In this document: in pieces, positions 35,227 to 45,976 of the stretch | Numbering within the stretch: position 1 is the stretch's first letter | How the letters are laid out: every line of letters starts with the position of its first letter | Source: Aurantimonas aggregata | Lineage (GTDB): Bacteria > Pseudomonadota > Alphaproteobacteria > Rhizobiales > Rhizobiaceae | Reading direction: 5' to 3' | Length of the DNA stretch: 64,000 nt | Assembly (NCBI RefSeq): GCF_010500835.1 | Contig: NZ_JAAAMJ010000016.1 | Location: forward strand, 32,833 to 96,832 | The notes under the pieces: model-generated | Databases searched by the model: none | The model's input: only the letters and a program-made list of their open reading frames with translations | Told to the model about the DNA's origin: nothing | Translations under genes and position numbers: made by a program

Positions 35227-35489
35227 GGCAAATTTCGCTCTCGGCTGGTGACGCCGCGACAATGGCGAACGAAGCGCCGGGAGTCGAACCCTCACCTGAG
35301 CTTTTGCAGCCTTTATCTTTTTCGCCTTCACGACAGCAATGGCACCGTGTGGTCCGCCCGGGTCTGCCGGACGCTGCCGACTTGCTCTGCATCAAGTCGA
35401 CAGCGTCCGGCCTGCGCTATCGATGCAGCCGGAGCGTGCCGCGCCGCCGCGGTCGCCGCCGATCCGATGACGCCCACTGGAGAGCCCCC

Positions 35490-36566
35490 ATGACGCGCAT
35501 GATGAAAGCCGCCATCTTCGTCGAGCCCGGTCGAATCGTGCTCGGCGAGAAGCCGATCCCCGATGTCGGCCCGCTGGACGCGCTGATCCGCGTGACCACC
35601 ACGACGATCTGCGGCACCGACGTGCATATCCTCAAGGGCGAATACCCGGTCGAGAAGGGCCTGACGATCGGCCACGAGCCGGTCGGCGTGATCGAGAAGC
35701 TCGGCTCGGCGGTCAGCGGCTACCGGGAGGGCCAGCGGGTCATCGCGGGCGCGATCACGCCGAGCGGCCATTCCTATGCCTGCCTCTGCGGCTGCCACTC
35801 GCAGGACGGGGCGGGCACGCGCCACGGCTTCAAGCCGATGGGCGGCTGGCGCTTCGGCAACACGATCGATGGCTGCCAGGCCGAATATCTGCTGGTGCCG
35901 GACGCCATGGCCAATCTCAGCCCGGTTCCCGACGCGCTGACCGACGAGCAGGTGCTGATGTGCCCCGACATCATGTCGACGGGCCTGTCGGGCGCCGAGA
36001 GCGGCAAGGTGCGGATCGGCGACACGGTGGCGGTCTTCGCGCTGGGGCCGATCGGGCTCTGCGCCGCGGCCGGCGCCCGCCTGATGGGCGCGACGACGAT
36101 CATCGGCGTCGACACCGTGCCCGAGCGGCTGGCGGTCGCCCGCTCGCTCGGCGTCGACCACGTCGTCGACTTCAAGGCCGGCGACCCGGTCGAGGCGATC
36201 ATGAAGCTCACCGACGGCCGGGGCGTCGACGTCGCCATCGAGGCGCTCGGCACGCAGCAGACGTTCGAATCGTGCCTCAAGGTGCTGCGGCCGGGCGGCA
36301 CGCTCTCCAGCCTCGGCGTCTATTCAAGCGATCTCACCATTCCGCTCGGTCCCTTCATGGCGGGACTCGGCGACCTGAAGATCGTCACGACGCTCTGCCC
36401 CGGCGGCAAGGAGCGCATGCGCCGGCTGATGGAGGTGGTGGCGTCGGGCCGCATCGACCTGCAGGCGATGGTGACCCACCGCTTCCCGCTGGAGCGGATC
36501 GAGGAGGCCTACGAGCTCTTTGCCAACCAGCGCGACGGCGTTCTGAAGGTGGCGATCACGCCCTGA
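35490..36566 (+). CDS. Zinc-dependent alcohol dehydrogenase (TADH/isopropanol dehydrogenase-like)
   Basis: Medium-chain NAD(P)-dependent dehydrogenase of 358 residues acting on small alcohols, ketones or aldehydes. The catalytic zinc ligands appear as TICGTDVH (Cys) and TIGHEPVG (His/Glu). The nucleotide motif is VFALGPIGLCAAAGARLMGA (about 175-195). In place of the usual four-Cys structural-zinc lobe there is ACLCGCHSQDG, so only a partial site is likely. GGAGAG lies 6 bases before the ATG. It converges on the iolB gene and need not belong to the inositol operon. Confidence 0.9.
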   Translation: MTRMMKAAIFVEPGRIVLGEKPIPDVGPLDALIRVTTTTICGTDVHILKGEYPVEKGLTIGHEPVGVIEKLGSAVSGYREGQRVIAGAITPSGHSYACLCGCHSQDGAGTRHGFKPMGGWRFGNTIDGCQAEYLLVPDAMANLSPVPDALTDEQVLMCPDIMSTGLSGAESGKVRIGDTVAVFALGPIGLCAAAGARLMGATTIIGVDTVPERLAVARSLGVDHVVDFKAGDPVEAIMKLTDGRGVDVAIEALGTQQTFESCLKVLRPGGTLSSLGVYSSDLTIPLGPFMAGLGDLKIVTTLCPGGKERMRRLMEVVASGRIDLQAMVTHRFPLERIEEAYELFANQRDGVLKVAITP

Positions 36567-36576
36567 GGGCGGCGCA

Positions 36577-37368
36577 CTACATCAGCCAGGCATGGTCGGG
36601 ATCGGCGATGAATCGCCATTTGCGCAAGGGCCCGGCCATGACGTTGGAATAATACATTTCGTAGCCGTGCGGCGCACCGCAGGGGTGGTGGCCGCGGGGC
36701 ACCAGCACGACGTCGTGGCTCTTCACCGCCATCGTCTCGTCGAGCGCGCCGTCCTCGGTATAGACCCGCTGGACGCCGAAGCCCTGGGCGGGGTTCAGCC
36801 GGTGATAATAGGTCTCCTCGAGATGGGTGATCTCGGGAAACCGGTCCTCGTCGTGGCGATGGCTCGGATAGCTCGACCAGTTGCCGGCCGGCGTGAACAC
36901 TTCGGTCACGAGGAGCGAGTCCGCGACGTCGTCGGCTTCCATTGCGATATTGTTGATGAAGCGGGCGTTGGAACCCTCGCCGCGCTGGGTGAGGGTGATG
37001 CCCTCCGGTCCGAGGCGCCTTGCGGCATGGCCGCCTTTGCCGGGCGCCAGGCACAGGGCCAGCGTGCAGTCGGTCTCGGCGACGGCCTTCCAGTCGCTGC
37101 CATTCGGCAGATAGAGGCAGTGCGGCGGTGACTTCTCGAATACATCCATGCGCTCGCCGAGGACGCCCCAGTCCGTGCCCGCCGCCGTGATCGCGGCCTT
37201 GCCCTCGACCATCACGATGATCGCTTCGTCGCCGCCGAGTATGCCCTCAGCGCTCTCGCCGGCGGCAAGGCGCCAGAGCTTGAAGCCGACATAGGTCCAG
37301 CCGGCGCTCTCCGGCGTGATGTCGTGGACGAGGCCGGTGGGCCCTTGCGGCTTGCGCAGGAGCTTCAT
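36577..37368 (-). CDS. iolB: 5-deoxy-glucuronate isomerase IolB
   Basis: Converts 5-deoxy-D-glucuronate to 2-deoxy-5-keto-gluconate in myo-inositol breakdown. The 263-residue bicupin shows the metal-site stretch [31 protein letters not shown] and the closing [20 protein letters not shown], typical of IolB. It is the last gene of the minus-strand operon, its start overlapping the iolE stop (ATGA). iolA, for the final semialdehyde step, is not in the window. Confidence 0.96.
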   Translation of the reverse strand: MKLLRKPQGPTGLVHDITPESAGWTYVGFKLWRLAAGESAEGILGGDEAIIVMVEGKAAITAAGTDWGVLGERMDVFEKSPPHCLYLPNGSDWKAVAETDCTLALCLAPGKGGHAARRLGPEGITLTQRGEGSNARFINNIAMEADDVADSLLVTEVFTPAGNWSSYPSHRHDEDRFPEITHLEETYYHRLNPAQGFGVQRVYTEDGALDETMAVKSHDVVLVPRGHHPCGAPHGYEMYYSNVMAGPLRKWRFIADPDHAWLM

Positions 37369-38276
37369 GCCGCGGCCTCGCTGCGATCGAGACCCGCCTC
37401 GCGCGCGAAGGCCCGGAGCGCCTTGAGGCCCATCGCCTGGTAATGGCGGGGGTTACGCTGCGCCGGGTCCTGCTCGGCCTCGATGACCAGCCAGCCGGCA
37501 TAGTCGTGCTCGGCGGCGATGCTCAGGACGGGCAGGAAGTCGACGCCGCCTTCGGGATCCCCCGGCACGGTGAAGACGCCGCGCCGCACGCCTTCGAGGA
37601 AGGAGAGGTTCTCCTCGCGCACCTGCCGCATGATGTCGGGGCGGACGTTCTTGGCGTGGAAGTGCGCCACGCGGGCCATGTGGCGCGCTGCGACCGCAGC
37701 CGGGTCGCCGCCGCCGAAGAAGCAGTGGCCGGTGTCGAACAGGAGCTTCGTCGCCGGGCCGGTATGCGCCATAAGCCGGTCGATCTCGTCCGGCGTCTCG
37801 ACCACGGTTCCCATGTGATGGTGATAGGCAAGGGTGATGCCCTGACCGGCGGCAAAGGCCGCCAGCGCCTCGACGCCGGCGCCGAAGGCGGGCCAGTCCG
37901 CCTCTTGCAGCACCGGCTTGGCGTTGACAGGCACGCCGTCATTGCCGTGGATTGCGTTCGAGGTCTCGCAGACGATGATCACGTTCGAGCCGACCGCCTT
38001 CAAAAGGTCGAGGAAGGGCTGCATCGCCGCCTTCTCGGTCTCGATGTCCTGCGTCAGGAGGTTCAGCGAGTGCCAGCCGGAGACGTAGCGCAGGCCGCGC
38101 CCGCCGAGCTCGCGTTCGATGCCCTCCGGTGTCGCCGGCAGCTTGTGGCCCTTCTCGATCCCGTCGAAGCCGATCGCCGCCGCCTCGTCCAGGCACTGCG
38201 CCAGGGTGATCTCGGCGCCGAGCGTCTGGTCGTCGTCATTGGACCAGGCGATGGGGTTGGTTCCGTAGAGCGTCAT
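37365..38276 (-). CDS. iolE: Inosose (2-keto-myo-inositol) dehydratase IolE
   Basis: Dehydrates scyllo-inosose to 3,5/4-trihydroxycyclohexa-1,2-dione. The 303-residue TIM barrel matches IolE from [20 protein letters not shown]. Metal-site segments include [33 protein letters not shown] and [13 protein letters not shown]. Both ends overlap neighbouring genes by 4 bases, so it is coupled to iolD and iolB. Confidence 0.96.
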   Translation of the reverse strand: MTLYGTNPIAWSNDDDQTLGAEITLAQCLDEAAAIGFDGIEKGHKLPATPEGIERELGGRGLRYVSGWHSLNLLTQDIETEKAAMQPFLDLLKAVGSNVIIVCETSNAIHGNDGVPVNAKPVLQEADWPAFGAGVEALAAFAAGQGITLAYHHHMGTVVETPDEIDRLMAHTGPATKLLFDTGHCFFGGGDPAAVAARHMARVAHFHAKNVRPDIMRQVREENLSFLEGVRRGVFTVPGDPEGGVDFLPVLSIAAEHDYAGWLVIEAEQDPAQRNPRHYQAMGLKALRAFAREAGLDRSEAAA

Positions 38277-40096
38277 GAGCGTTCTTTCAGCTGGTCTTCA
38301 TAGGCCTTGCGCGCGGCGCGGACCTCGTCGCGCGCCGACGTCTCTGGAACCGCGACGTCCCACCAGTGCCCCCCATGCGGCGTCGAGGGATAGGGATCGG
38401 TGTCGACGACGATGACGAAGGGTCCGGTCCTATCGGCACGGGTGGCGAGCGCTGCTTCCAGCTCGGCGATGCTCGCCGCCTTCATCGCCTCGGCACCCAG
38501 CGCCCTTGCATGGGCGACGAAGTCGATGGCCGGCGCATTCGCCATGCCGCTATGGGCGTAGAGATTGTTGAACTCGGCGCCGCCGGTGGCGATCTGCAGC
38601 CGGTTTATGCAGCCATAGCCGCGATTGTCGGTGAGGACGATGGTGAAGGCCACGCCCATCATCGCCGCCGTCGCGAGCTCGGAATTGGCCATCATATAGC
38701 TGCCGTCGCCGAGCATGCAGATCACGTCACGGTCCGGCTCGGCCAGCTTGATGCCGAGCGCGCCGGCGATCTCGTAGCCCATGCAGGAATAGCCGTATTC
38801 CATGTGATAGGCGCCGGGGCGTGGCGCCTTCCAGAGCTTGTGGAGTTCGCCCGGCATGGTGCCGGCGGCGCACATCACGACCGTGTCGGCGTGGCTCGCG
38901 CGCTGCACGGCGCCGATCGCCTGCTGGTCGGTGGGCAGCGAATTGCCGCCGTCCGGCGCGTCGGTGAGGGGATCGACGGAGGCGAACCAGGCTTGTTTCA
39001 GGCCAGGTTCCGGCGTTGGGGCGCGGTGGCCTTCGAGCGACTTGGTGAGATGATCGAGGGCCGACAGCGCATCGGCGCAGAGCGGCTCGGCGCCGTGCTT
39101 CATCGCATCATAGGCGGCGACATTGATCGAGACGAGGCGGCGTGCGGGGTTCTTGAACAGCGCCCAGGAGCCGGTGGTGAAATCCTGGAACCTGGTGCCG
39201 ACGCCGATGACGAGGTCGGCGCCCGCCGCTACCGTGTTGGCCGAGGTGGCGCCGGTGACGCCCACGGGCCCGTAATTCCATTCATGGTCCCAGGGAAGGG
39301 CGGATTTGCCGGCCTGGCTCTCGACGACCGGGATGCCGAAGCGCGCCGCAAACGAGGCCAGCGCGTCCGCGGCCCCGGCGTAATGCACGCCGCCGCCGGC
39401 GACGATCACCGGCTGCCTGGCGGCACGGATCATCCCCGCCACATTGTCCACCTCTGCCGGATCCGGCGCGGGGCGGCGGAACGGCCAGACCTTCTTGGCG
39501 AAGAAGCTTTCAGGCCAGTCGTAGCTTTCCGCCTGGACGTCCTGGCAGAAGGCCAGCGTCACCGGGCCGCAATCGGCCGGATCGGTCATTGTGCGCATCG
39601 CACGGGGCAGGGCGGTCAGCAATTGTTCCGGCCGGGTGATGCGGTCGAAATAGCGGCTGACGGGCCGGAAGCAGTCATTGGCCGAGACCGTGCCGTCGGT
39701 GAAATCCTCGACCTGCTGCAGCACCGGGTCGGGGCCGCGGCCGGCGAAGACGTCGCCCGGCACGAACAGGACGGGCAGGCGGTTGACGTGGGCGAGGGCT
39801 GCGGCAGTCACCATGTTGGTCGCGCCGGGCCCGATCGAGGAGGCCACCATCATCGCGCGCCTGCGGCCCAGCTGCTTGGCATAGGCGATGGCGGCATGCG
39901 CCATGGTCTGCTCATTCTGGCCACGATGCGTCGGCAGGACGTCCTGAACGCCAGCCAGCGCCTCGCCGATTCCGGCGACGTTGCCGTGACCGAAGATCGC
40001 CCAGCAGCCGGCGATGAAGGGTTCGCCTGACGGAGTCATCTGCGCGGTAAGCCAGCGAGCCATCGCCTGCGCGGCTGTCAGCCGGATCGTCGTCAT
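38273..40096 (-). CDS. iolD: 3D-(3,5/4)-trihydroxycyclohexane-1,2-dione hydrolase IolD
   Basis: Thiamine-diphosphate enzyme that opens the inositol ring product to 5-deoxy-glucuronate. The 607 residues have the three-domain ThDP layout: N-terminal Pyr domain with the catalytic Glu region [19 protein letters not shown], a central domain, and the C-terminal PP domain with the cofactor motif [18 protein letters not shown]...[13 protein letters not shown]. The start at 40096 ([16 protein letters not shown]) overlaps the iolC stop; an in-frame ATG at 40135 would extend into iolC and is not favoured. Confidence 0.96.
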   Translation of the reverse strand: MTTIRLTAAQAMARWLTAQMTPSGEPFIAGCWAIFGHGNVAGIGEALAGVQDVLPTHRGQNEQTMAHAAIAYAKQLGRRRAMMVASSIGPGATNMVTAAALAHVNRLPVLFVPGDVFAGRGPDPVLQQVEDFTDGTVSANDCFRPVSRYFDRITRPEQLLTALPRAMRTMTDPADCGPVTLAFCQDVQAESYDWPESFFAKKVWPFRRPAPDPAEVDNVAGMIRAARQPVIVAGGGVHYAGAADALASFAARFGIPVVESQAGKSALPWDHEWNYGPVGVTGATSANTVAAGADLVIGVGTRFQDFTTGSWALFKNPARRLVSINVAAYDAMKHGAEPLCADALSALDHLTKSLEGHRAPTPEPGLKQAWFASVDPLTDAPDGGNSLPTDQQAIGAVQRASHADTVVMCAAGTMPGELHKLWKAPRPGAYHMEYGYSCMGYEIAGALGIKLAEPDRDVICMLGDGSYMMANSELATAAMMGVAFTIVLTDNRGYGCINRLQIATGGAEFNNLYAHSGMANAPAIDFVAHARALGAEAMKAASIAELEAALATRADRTGPFVIVVDTDPYPSTPHGGHWWDVAVPETSARDEVRAARKAYEDQLKERS

Positions 40097-42003
40097 GCGG
40101 CATTCTCCTTCGTCGAGTCCCTTGCCGCGTCCCAAAGGGCGCAGAGGCGCGAGAAATTATGCGTCATCCGCTCCACCGCCGCATCGTCGTCGATCGCGCC
40201 GGCGAGCCAATCGCGCGCGGCGGAGCCGAAGATCGTGCGTCCGACGGCAAAGCCCTTGACGAGGTCGTGCCGTGCCGCCTCCGTGAAGCTTGCGCCGAGA
40301 TCCGCCTCGCTGGAATCGAGCCCGAGCACCACGATGCCGCGGCAATTCTGGTCGTTGTCGGAGATCGCGGCGCAGGCCGCCACCCACGCCTCGGGGCTGG
40401 TCAAAGGTTCGAGCTTCCACCAGTCGGGATAGATGCCGATCTCGTAGAAACGCCGGATCAGGCTGGCATTGGTGTCGTCGTCGACGGTGCCCAACTTGGA
40501 AGGGATGATTTCGAGCAGGAACTCCAGCCGGTTGCGCCGGGCGGCCCGATAGAGTCGCTTCAGCGTAGCCTCCTGGTCGGCGCGCATCGCGGCGGTGTCG
40601 TCCGGGTGACAGAAGCACAGGACCTTGACGACCTGATGCAGCGGCCACTCGACGAGGTTGCCGCAGTCCTCGCCGAACTCGGCTTCCAGGGCCAGCGGAT
40701 GCGAGCCCGGCTTCTCCGCCGGGCGGCCGACCCACAGCCCGGTGCCGGAGGCGGCATGGAGGGCGGTGCGGCCGAGCCGGTCGTCGCAGAGAATGCCATA
40801 GCCATGGCGGCCACCCGAGACCTGCAGCGCCGCCCGGAGGCAGAGCGCCTTGAACGCGCCGATCCGCGCCGGCGTCGCGCCGTCGAGCTCTTCAAGCTGC
40901 ATGCGATGATCGAAGGCGAAGACGCGCATCTGTGGCCAGTCGACACTGCGATTGGTCGACCAGTGGATCTGCTCGAGCTCGGCGTCGTGGCGCAGGGCAG
41001 GGGTGCGAATGCCGCGGGCGAGGAAGAACTGCAGCTCCTCGAGGCTCGGATAGGCCGGCGTGCAGCCATGGCGCGAGACGGCGAAGGCGCCGCAGGCATT
41101 GGCGTATTCGAGCGCCTTCGGCCAGCTCTCGTCGTCGAGCCAGCCCTTGAGCAGGCCGGACATGAAGCCGTCGCCGGCGCCGAGCACGTTGAACACCTCG
41201 ATCGGGAAGCCGGGACCGGCCTCGCCGTCGTCGAGATCGGCGGGGATCGCGCCGGAAAACGCGACGGCTCCGGCCGCGCCCCGCTTCAGCACCAGTGTCG
41301 CGCCGGTCAGTTCGCGTACTGCGCGGAGCGCGGTCAAAGTATCGGTCGAGCCGCCGGCGATGTGGAATTCCTCCTCCGTGCCGACGATCAGGTCGAAAAG
41401 GCCGAGATGGCCCTGCAGGCGGGCGGTTACCGCGTCGCTTTCGATGAAGCGGTTCTCGCCGTCGCCATGGCCGGAAAGGCCCCAGAGGTTTGGCCGGTAG
41501 TCGATGTCGAGCGCGGTGCGGGCGCCGCTGTCGCGGGCGAGGCGCAAGGCCTTGAGGACCGCCGCTTCGGTGCGCGGGTGCGACAGATGCGTGCCGGCCG
41601 CCACGACCGCGCGCGCCTCGGCGATGAAGCCAGGGTCGATGTCCTCCTCGCAGAGCGCCATGTCGGCGCAGTTCTCGCGGTAGAAGATCAGCGGAAACCG
41701 GTGCTCGTCGCGGATGCCGAGCAGGACGAGGGCAGTCAGGCGCTCCGGGTCGGTTGTTACGCCGCGCACGTCGACGCCCTCGCGCTCCAGTTCTTCGCGG
41801 ATGAAACGGCCCATGTGTTCGTCGCCGACACGGGTGATCAGCGCCGATTTCAGCCCGAGCCGCGCCGTGCCCGTCGCCATGTTGGTGGGCGAGCCGCCGA
41901 GATATTTGTGGAACGAGCCCATGTCCTCGAGCCGCCCCCCGACCTGGGCGCCGTAGAGGTCGACCGACGAGCGGCCGATGGTGATGACGTCGAGGCGCTT
42001 CAC
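40093..42003 (-). CDS. iolC: IolC kinase fused to a C-terminal DUF2090 aldolase-like domain
   Basis: Phosphorylates 2-deoxy-5-keto-gluconate. The 636 residues contain an N-terminal PfkB kinase (about 1-325) with [18 protein letters not shown] and the catalytic [20 protein letters not shown]2090 domain (about 330-625, [13 protein letters not shown] onward) follows, resembling the IolJ-type or sugar-phosphate aldolase barrel. This fused form is common in alphaproteobacteria. The start is GTG, within the stop of the ATPase gene (GTGA); the frame remains open upstream across the ATPase gene but that part is shadow. The fused domain may perform the next aldolase step, but that is inference. Confidence 0.93.
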   Translation of the reverse strand: MKRLDVITIGRSSVDLYGAQVGGRLEDMGSFHKYLGGSPTNMATGTARLGLKSALITRVGDEHMGRFIREELEREGVDVRGVTTDPERLTALVLLGIRDEHRFPLIFYRENCADMALCEEDIDPGFIAEARAVVAAGTHLSHPRTEAAVLKALRLARDSGARTALDIDYRPNLWGLSGHGDGENRFIESDAVTARLQGHLGLFDLIVGTEEEFHIAGGSTDTLTALRAVRELTGATLVLKRGAAGAVAFSGAIPADLDDGEAGPGFPIEVFNVLGAGDGFMSGLLKGWLDDESWPKALEYANACGAFAVSRHGCTPAYPSLEELQFFLARGIRTPALRHDAELEQIHWSTNRSVDWPQMRVFAFDHRMQLEELDGATPARIGAFKALCLRAALQVSGGRHGYGILCDDRLGRTALHAASGTGLWVGRPAEKPGSHPLALEAEFGEDCGNLVEWPLHQVVKVLCFCHPDDTAAMRADQEATLKRLYRAARRNRLEFLLEIIPSKLGTVDDDTNASLIRRFYEIGIYPDWWKLEPLTSPEAWVAACAAISDNDQNCRGIVVLGLDSSEADLGASFTEAARHDLVKGFAVGRTIFGSAARDWLAGAIDDDAAVERMTHNFSRLCALWDAARDSTKENAA

Positions 42004-42779
42004 ACCGTGCCTCCGAGCGATCCCTCTAGCTTGGCCATCTCCTGGCCCCCGGCCATCAGGTCCTGCAGCTCTTCCGCCGTGATCTCGCCGCGCCGGCTGG
42101 TGCCGAGCGTCTTGCCGCGCGACAGCACGGTGAAGCGGTCGCCGACCGCCATGGCGTGGCGCACGTTGTGGGTGATGAAGACGATGCCGACGCCCTGCTT
42201 GCGGACCCGGTCGATGGTGGAGAGGACATTGGCGGTCTGGCGGACGCCGAGCGCCGAAGTCGGCTCGTCGAGGATCAGCACGCGCGCGCCGAAATAGACG
42301 GCCCTTGCGATGGCGACGGTCTGGCGCTCGCCGCCGGACAGCGTGCCGACCGCCTGGTCCGGCTCGCGCAGCGCAATGCCCATGGCGCGCATGTGCTCCA
42401 TCGTCACCTTGTTGGCGTGCTCGATGTCGAAGCGCTTGAACAGCCATTTCCCCTTGGTCGGCTCGCGCCCCATGAAGAAATTGCGCGTCACGCTCATCAG
42501 CGGGATCATCGCCAGATCCTGGTAGACGGTGGCGATGCCGGCGTTCATCGAGGCGCGGGGGCTGGAAAAGTTCATCGGCTGGCCGTCGACGAGGATCTCG
42601 CCGCGGGTCGGCTTGTGGACGCCCGACATTGTCTTGATGAAGGTCGACTTGCCGGCGCCGTTGTCGCCGAGCAGGCAATGGCATTCACCGGGACGCACAT
42701 CGAAGCTGACGCCGGCCAAGGCGACGATGTTGCCGAAGTGCTTTTCGATGTCGCGCATTTCAAGGATGGCTTCGCTCAT
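42000..42779 (-). CDS. Sugar (inositol) ABC transporter ATP-binding protein, single-domain
   Basis: ATPase of 259 residues of the sugar-importer (RbsA/FrcA) class but with one nucleotide-binding domain instead of two. Walker [15 protein letters not shown], signature [14 protein letters not shown], Walker [13 protein letters not shown] and the H-loop ITHNVRHA are present. The binding protein and permease of the same system lie just upstream; iolC follows with overlap, so the cargo is very probably myo-inositol or a related cyclitol. Confidence 0.92.
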   Translation of the reverse strand: MSEAILEMRDIEKHFGNIVALAGVSFDVRPGECHCLLGDNGAGKSTFIKTMSGVHKPTRGEILVDGQPMNFSSPRASMNAGIATVYQDLAMIPLMSVTRNFFMGREPTKGKWLFKRFDIEHANKVTMEHMRAMGIALREPDQAVGTLSGGERQTVAIARAVYFGARVLILDEPTSALGVRQTANVLSTIDRVRKQGVGIVFITHNVRHAMAVGDRFTVLSRGKTLGTSRRGEITAEELQDLMAGGQEMAKLEGSLGGTV

Positions 42780-42780
42780 C

Positions 42781-43884
42781 TCAACGCTCCCCCGTCACGC
42801 GCTTGCGGATCAGATTGTTGAACACGACGGCGATCAGCAACATCGAGCCGAGGAACACCTGGTACCAGTCCTGGTCGATGCTGGTGTAGGAGAGCCCGAT
42901 CATCACCATGCCGAAGATGATCGAGCCGAAGAAGGCGCCGATCGCCGAGCCGTAGCCGCCAGTCAGCAGCGCGCCGCCGATGACCGCGGCGATGATCGCC
43001 TCGAATTCGCGCTGGAAGCCGCGCCGCGCGTCCGTGGATCCGGCGTCGAGAACGGTGATGATGGCGACGAGGGCGGCGCAGCATGCGGTCAGCATGAAGA
43101 GCGCAACCTTCACCTTGCGCACGGGCACGCCGGAATTCGTCGCCGCTGTCTGGTCGCCGCCCGAGGCGAAGATCCAGTTGCCCCACGGCGTTCGCAAAAG
43201 GATCCACGTCGCCACTGCCGTGAGGGCGACGAACCAGAGGATCTCGACCGGGATGCCGGTGACACGCGGCGTGCCATTGGAGAAACTGGCGACAATGCCC
43301 TGCTCGGCGAGCCAGCGGAAAAGCCCGGGAAACGCGTCGCCCGAGAACACCGGCAGCAGCCAGTCGCCTTCGACTGCGTCCTGGATGCCCCGAAGCTGGG
43401 TGGCGCCGCCTGTCGCCCATTTCAGCCCGACGAGGCTGAGGCCGCGCAGGATGAACAGAAAGGCGAGCGTAACGATGAAGGAGGGCAGCGCGGTGCGCAG
43501 CACGATTTGCGCGTTGATGCCGCCACTCAACGCCGCGACGGCAAAGGTCAGCGGGATGGCGAGGCTGAGCGGCAGGTCGTAAAGCGTCAGCCCGACGCCG
43601 AAGATCAGACCCGCGAAAGCAACCATCGAGCCGACCGAGAGGTCGAACTCGCCGCCGATCATCAGGAGGGCTGCGCCGAGGGCGAGAATGCCGAGCTGGG
43701 CGGCCGGCGTCATGAAGTTGATCACGCCGGCAAGGCTGAACATCACCGGGTCGGCGGTGAAGAGGAAGAAGACCGTCACCAGGACGAGACCGGCGAGGGC
43801 GCCGAGCTCGGGGCGCTGCAAGATCCGCGTCAGCGCGGAAACCTTCTTCAGCCGCTCGTCGTCAAGCGTCTTGCCGGTGTCCAT
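42781..43884 (-). CDS. Sugar (inositol) ABC transporter permease (BPD_transp_2)
   Basis: Inner-membrane channel of 367 residues with about ten helices. Family motifs are [16 protein letters not shown] near residue 80, the [19 protein letters not shown] region and [27 protein letters not shown] near residue 290. GAGGAAG lies just upstream of the ATG at 43884, which favours this start over a longer frame. Its stop is one base from the ATPase start. A hairpin separates it from the binding-protein gene. Confidence 0.92.
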   Translation of the reverse strand: MDTGKTLDDERLKKVSALTRILQRPELGALAGLVLVTVFFLFTADPVMFSLAGVINFMTPAAQLGILALGAALLMIGGEFDLSVGSMVAFAGLIFGVGLTLYDLPLSLAIPLTFAVAALSGGINAQIVLRTALPSFIVTLAFLFILRGLSLVGLKWATGGATQLRGIQDAVEGDWLLPVFSGDAFPGLFRWLAEQGIVASFSNGTPRVTGIPVEILWFVALTAVATWILLRTPWGNWIFASGGDQTAATNSGVPVRKVKVALFMLTACCAALVAIITVLDAGSTDARRGFQREFEAIIAAVIGGALLTGGYGSAIGAFFGSIIFGMVMIGLSYTSIDQDWYQVFLGSMLLIAVVFNNLIRKRVTGER

Positions 43885-43988
43885 GGTCTTCCTCGTCTCT
43901 GGCGCATCCGTGGTCGGACGGTCTGGTTCGCAGCCGCGCGGGCGCATCCGGCCTGATGGTACGGCTGCGTGTGGAGGCCCGGCAGGGC

Positions 43989-44018
43989 GCCGGGAGCAGC
44001 GCGTGCGCAGCTCCCGGC
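43989..44018 (-). other. Intercistronic hairpin between inositol binding protein and permease
   Basis: GCCGGGAGC (43989-43997) pairs with GCTCCCGGC (44010-44018); inside, GCGC pairs with GCGC across an A-A mismatch. It begins 8 bases after the binding-protein stop and has no T tract, matching the pattern seen after other binding-protein genes here. Confidence 0.7.
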
Positions 44019-44026
44019 TTGGGCGA

Positions 44027-44947
44027 TCAGCGAATACCGCGGGCCGACAGGTCGATGACCATCTCGGCGGCGTCCTGCTCGACGAGATTCGGGCCGGACG
44101 GGACGTCGCCGCCCGGCATCAGCCCGTATTCGGCGTTCAGCGCGAGGAACACGACCGGCAGATAGCCCTGCAGGAATTGCTGCTGGTCGACCGCGAAGGC
44201 GGCCTGACCGTTGGCGATCGCCTCGAGGAAGTTCGCCGACAGGTCGAAGCTGGCGACACGGATCTCTTCGCCGCGGCCGGTGGCCTGGACGGCGGCGACG
44301 GAGGGTTCGCCACCGGTGGTCGCGCCGAGCGCGAGGATCGTGTCGATCTCCGGATCGGAATCGAGCGCGGCGCGGACGCGCGACTGGACGTCCTGCGGAT
44401 CGTTGGAGGTGGGCACGACGGAGATCGTGCCAAAGCCTTCCGCAAAGCCCTCGCAGCGTTGATCGAGGGAGACGTTGCCGACCTCGTGGTTGACGCAGAT
44501 GCCTTTTTCGCCGCCCATTTCGGCAAGGCGCTCGCCAGCGGCCTTGCCGGCGTCGCGTTCCGACTGGCCGACATGCAGCCGGGCGCCGAGGTCCTTGGAG
44601 ACGTCGCCGCCGGAATTCATCGAGATGACCGGAATGCCGGCTTCGACGGCGCGGCGGATCGAGTCGCCCAACGCGTCGGCATCGGGGATGGAGACAACGA
44701 GCCCGTCCGGCTCCTGGTTGACGGCGGCGTCGATCAGAGAGGCCATGGCCACCATGTCGAAGGTTTCCGGAGCGCGGTAGGTGACGCTGGCGCCGGTATC
44801 CTTCGCGGCTTCCTGCGCGCCGTTCTGGACGGCGGCCCAGAAGGCGTCGTTGGCCTGGCCGTGGGAAACCACGATGATCGATTGGGCGAGCGCCGTGCCG
44901 CCGGACAGAGCCAGCGCCAGCGACGCGATAGCGAGAATGCGTTTCAT
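44027..44947 (-). CDS. Sugar (inositol) ABC transporter periplasmic binding protein
   Basis: Periplasmic-binding-protein-like (PBP1/RbsB type) receptor of 306 residues with a signal peptide ending at GTALAQS (about residue 22). The mature fold starts IIVVSHGQANDAFWAAVQNGAQEAAKDTG and contains PDGLVVSIPDADAL, ISMNSGG, ILALGATTGGEP and VDQQQFLQGYLPV. It heads the operon that runs through permease, ATPase and iolCDEB, about 60 bases downstream of a GGAA-N6-TTCC operator. Myo-inositol as ligand is inferred from these neighbours. Confidence 0.92.
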   Translation of the reverse strand: MKRILAIASLALALSGGTALAQSIIVVSHGQANDAFWAAVQNGAQEAAKDTGASVTYRAPETFDMVAMASLIDAAVNQEPDGLVVSIPDADALGDSIRRAVEAGIPVISMNSGGDVSKDLGARLHVGQSERDAGKAAGERLAEMGGEKGICVNHEVGNVSLDQRCEGFAEGFGTISVVPTSNDPQDVQSRVRAALDSDPEIDTILALGATTGGEPSVAAVQATGRGEEIRVASFDLSANFLEAIANGQAAFAVDQQQFLQGYLPVVFLALNAEYGLMPGGDVPSGPNLVEQDAAEMVIDLSARGIR

Positions 44948-45008
44948 CGTGTTCCTCCCGTTGAGATGGCAGGCACCTGCCTGCGCGGCATCCTCCCGAC
45001 GCCTGATT

Positions 45009-45022
45009 GGAATAATTATTCC
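45009..45022. promoter_or_regulatory. IolR-type operator upstream of the inositol transport operon
   Basis: GGAATAATTATTCC is a perfect 14-base palindrome of the form GGAA-N6-TTCC, the motif reported for the RpiR-like repressor IolR in rhizobia. It overlaps the last codons of iolR and lies 62 bases before the binding-protein gene, so it can repress the transport/iolCDEB operon. Confidence 0.65.
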
Positions 45023-45867
45023 ATTTTATCCGGCGGCGCAAGCGCTTCTCCGGCGCCGCGACGCCGCGCGCCGATGGAGACGGCGAGGGCGAGCGAGAGG
45101 GACAGCGTCGCCGACAGGCCGCGAAAGGCACCGAAATCGGCTTCGGTGACGGTGAGCACCTGGGCGCCGATGCCGCTCAGCGGGCTCAGCACCGTATCGG
45201 TGATCGCCACCACGGCGAGGCCGCGATCCTGGGCATATTCGGCGAGTTCCACCGTCTCGGCGCTATAGGGGGCAAAGCTGACGGCGAGCAGCGCGTCGTC
45301 CGGCATCAGCGCGTGGCGCCGATCAAGCCGCCCCAGCCCGTCATGCAGGAGCGAGGGCACGGCCATCTTGTCGAAGACGTAGTCGAGATACGCTGCAATG
45401 GCGAAGGCGCGGCGCAAGCCGACCACATGGATGGTGCGCGCGCCGGAGAGAGCATCGACAGCCCGCTCCAGCCCATCGCCGTCGAAGGTTCGCGCGAGAC
45501 GCTCGAGCGAGAGCTGGCTGGTCTCGATGAATTCGGCGAGCAGCGCGGCAGGGCTCTCGGATCCCGCCTCGCCGAGATTCTTCAGCCGCGTCCCGTAATC
45601 CGGCCAGACCTGCGCATAGCCCTCCCGGAAGAGGCGCTGCATCTGCGAGAAGCCGGAGAACCCCATGATCTGGCAGAAGCGCATCATCGCCGAAGGCTGC
45701 ACGCCGGCCCCCTTCGCCAGTTCGCCCACGGTGGAGAGCGCGATCCGGTCCGAATGGCCGGCGAGATATTCGGCGCATTGCGCCAGCCGCTTGGGCAAGG
45801 TGCCGGAGAGTTCCTGCAGGCGCCGGTGGAACGCTTCGATGCTCTGGGGTGCGGTTTCGTCCGGCAT
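45016..45867 (-). CDS. iolR: RpiR-family repressor of inositol catabolism (IolR)
   Basis: A 283-residue regulator with an N-terminal RpiR-type helix-turn-helix (about 12-85, with STVGELAKGAGVQPSAMMRFCQIMGFSGFSQM) and a C-terminal SIS domain (about 130-265, HVVGLRRAFAIAAYLDY). SIS domains bind phosphosugars; the inducer is probably a phosphorylated 2-deoxy-5-keto-gluconate. The ATG at 45867 is used although the frame is open far upstream. It sits between two GGAA-N6-TTCC sites, facing the Gfo/Idh gene, so it probably represses both directions and itself. Confidence 0.9.
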   Translation of the reverse strand: MPDETAPQSIEAFHRRLQELSGTLPKRLAQCAEYLAGHSDRIALSTVGELAKGAGVQPSAMMRFCQIMGFSGFSQMQRLFREGYAQVWPDYGTRLKNLGEAGSESPAALLAEFIETSQLSLERLARTFDGDGLERAVDALSGARTIHVVGLRRAFAIAAYLDYVFDKMAVPSLLHDGLGRLDRRHALMPDDALLAVSFAPYSAETVELAEYAQDRGLAVVAITDTVLSPLSGIGAQVLTVTEADFGAFRGLSATLSLSLALAVSIGARRRGAGEALAPPDKME

Positions 45868-45924
45868 GCTTCGGCTCCCGTTCAGCGCGCGACTATCATC
45901 GAAGTGGGTGAGAAAGAAAATAAT

Positions 45925-45938
45925 GGAATGAAAATTCC
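45925..45938. promoter_or_regulatory. IolR-type operator between iolR and the Gfo/Idh gene
   Basis: GGAA-TGAAAA-TTCC matches the same GGAA-N6-TTCC pattern as the site at 45009. It lies between the divergent iolR and dehydrogenase starts, 38 bases before the latter, so it can control both. Confidence 0.6.
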
Positions 45939-45976
45939 ACAACTGATATGACCGCCGCCGAGGGGGAGGAGGGCTT

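Noticed and set aside
42004..42684. N-terminal extension of IolC by 227 codons
   Set aside because: That stretch is the ABC ATPase gene read in another frame; the GTG at 42003 gives a normal PfkB start.
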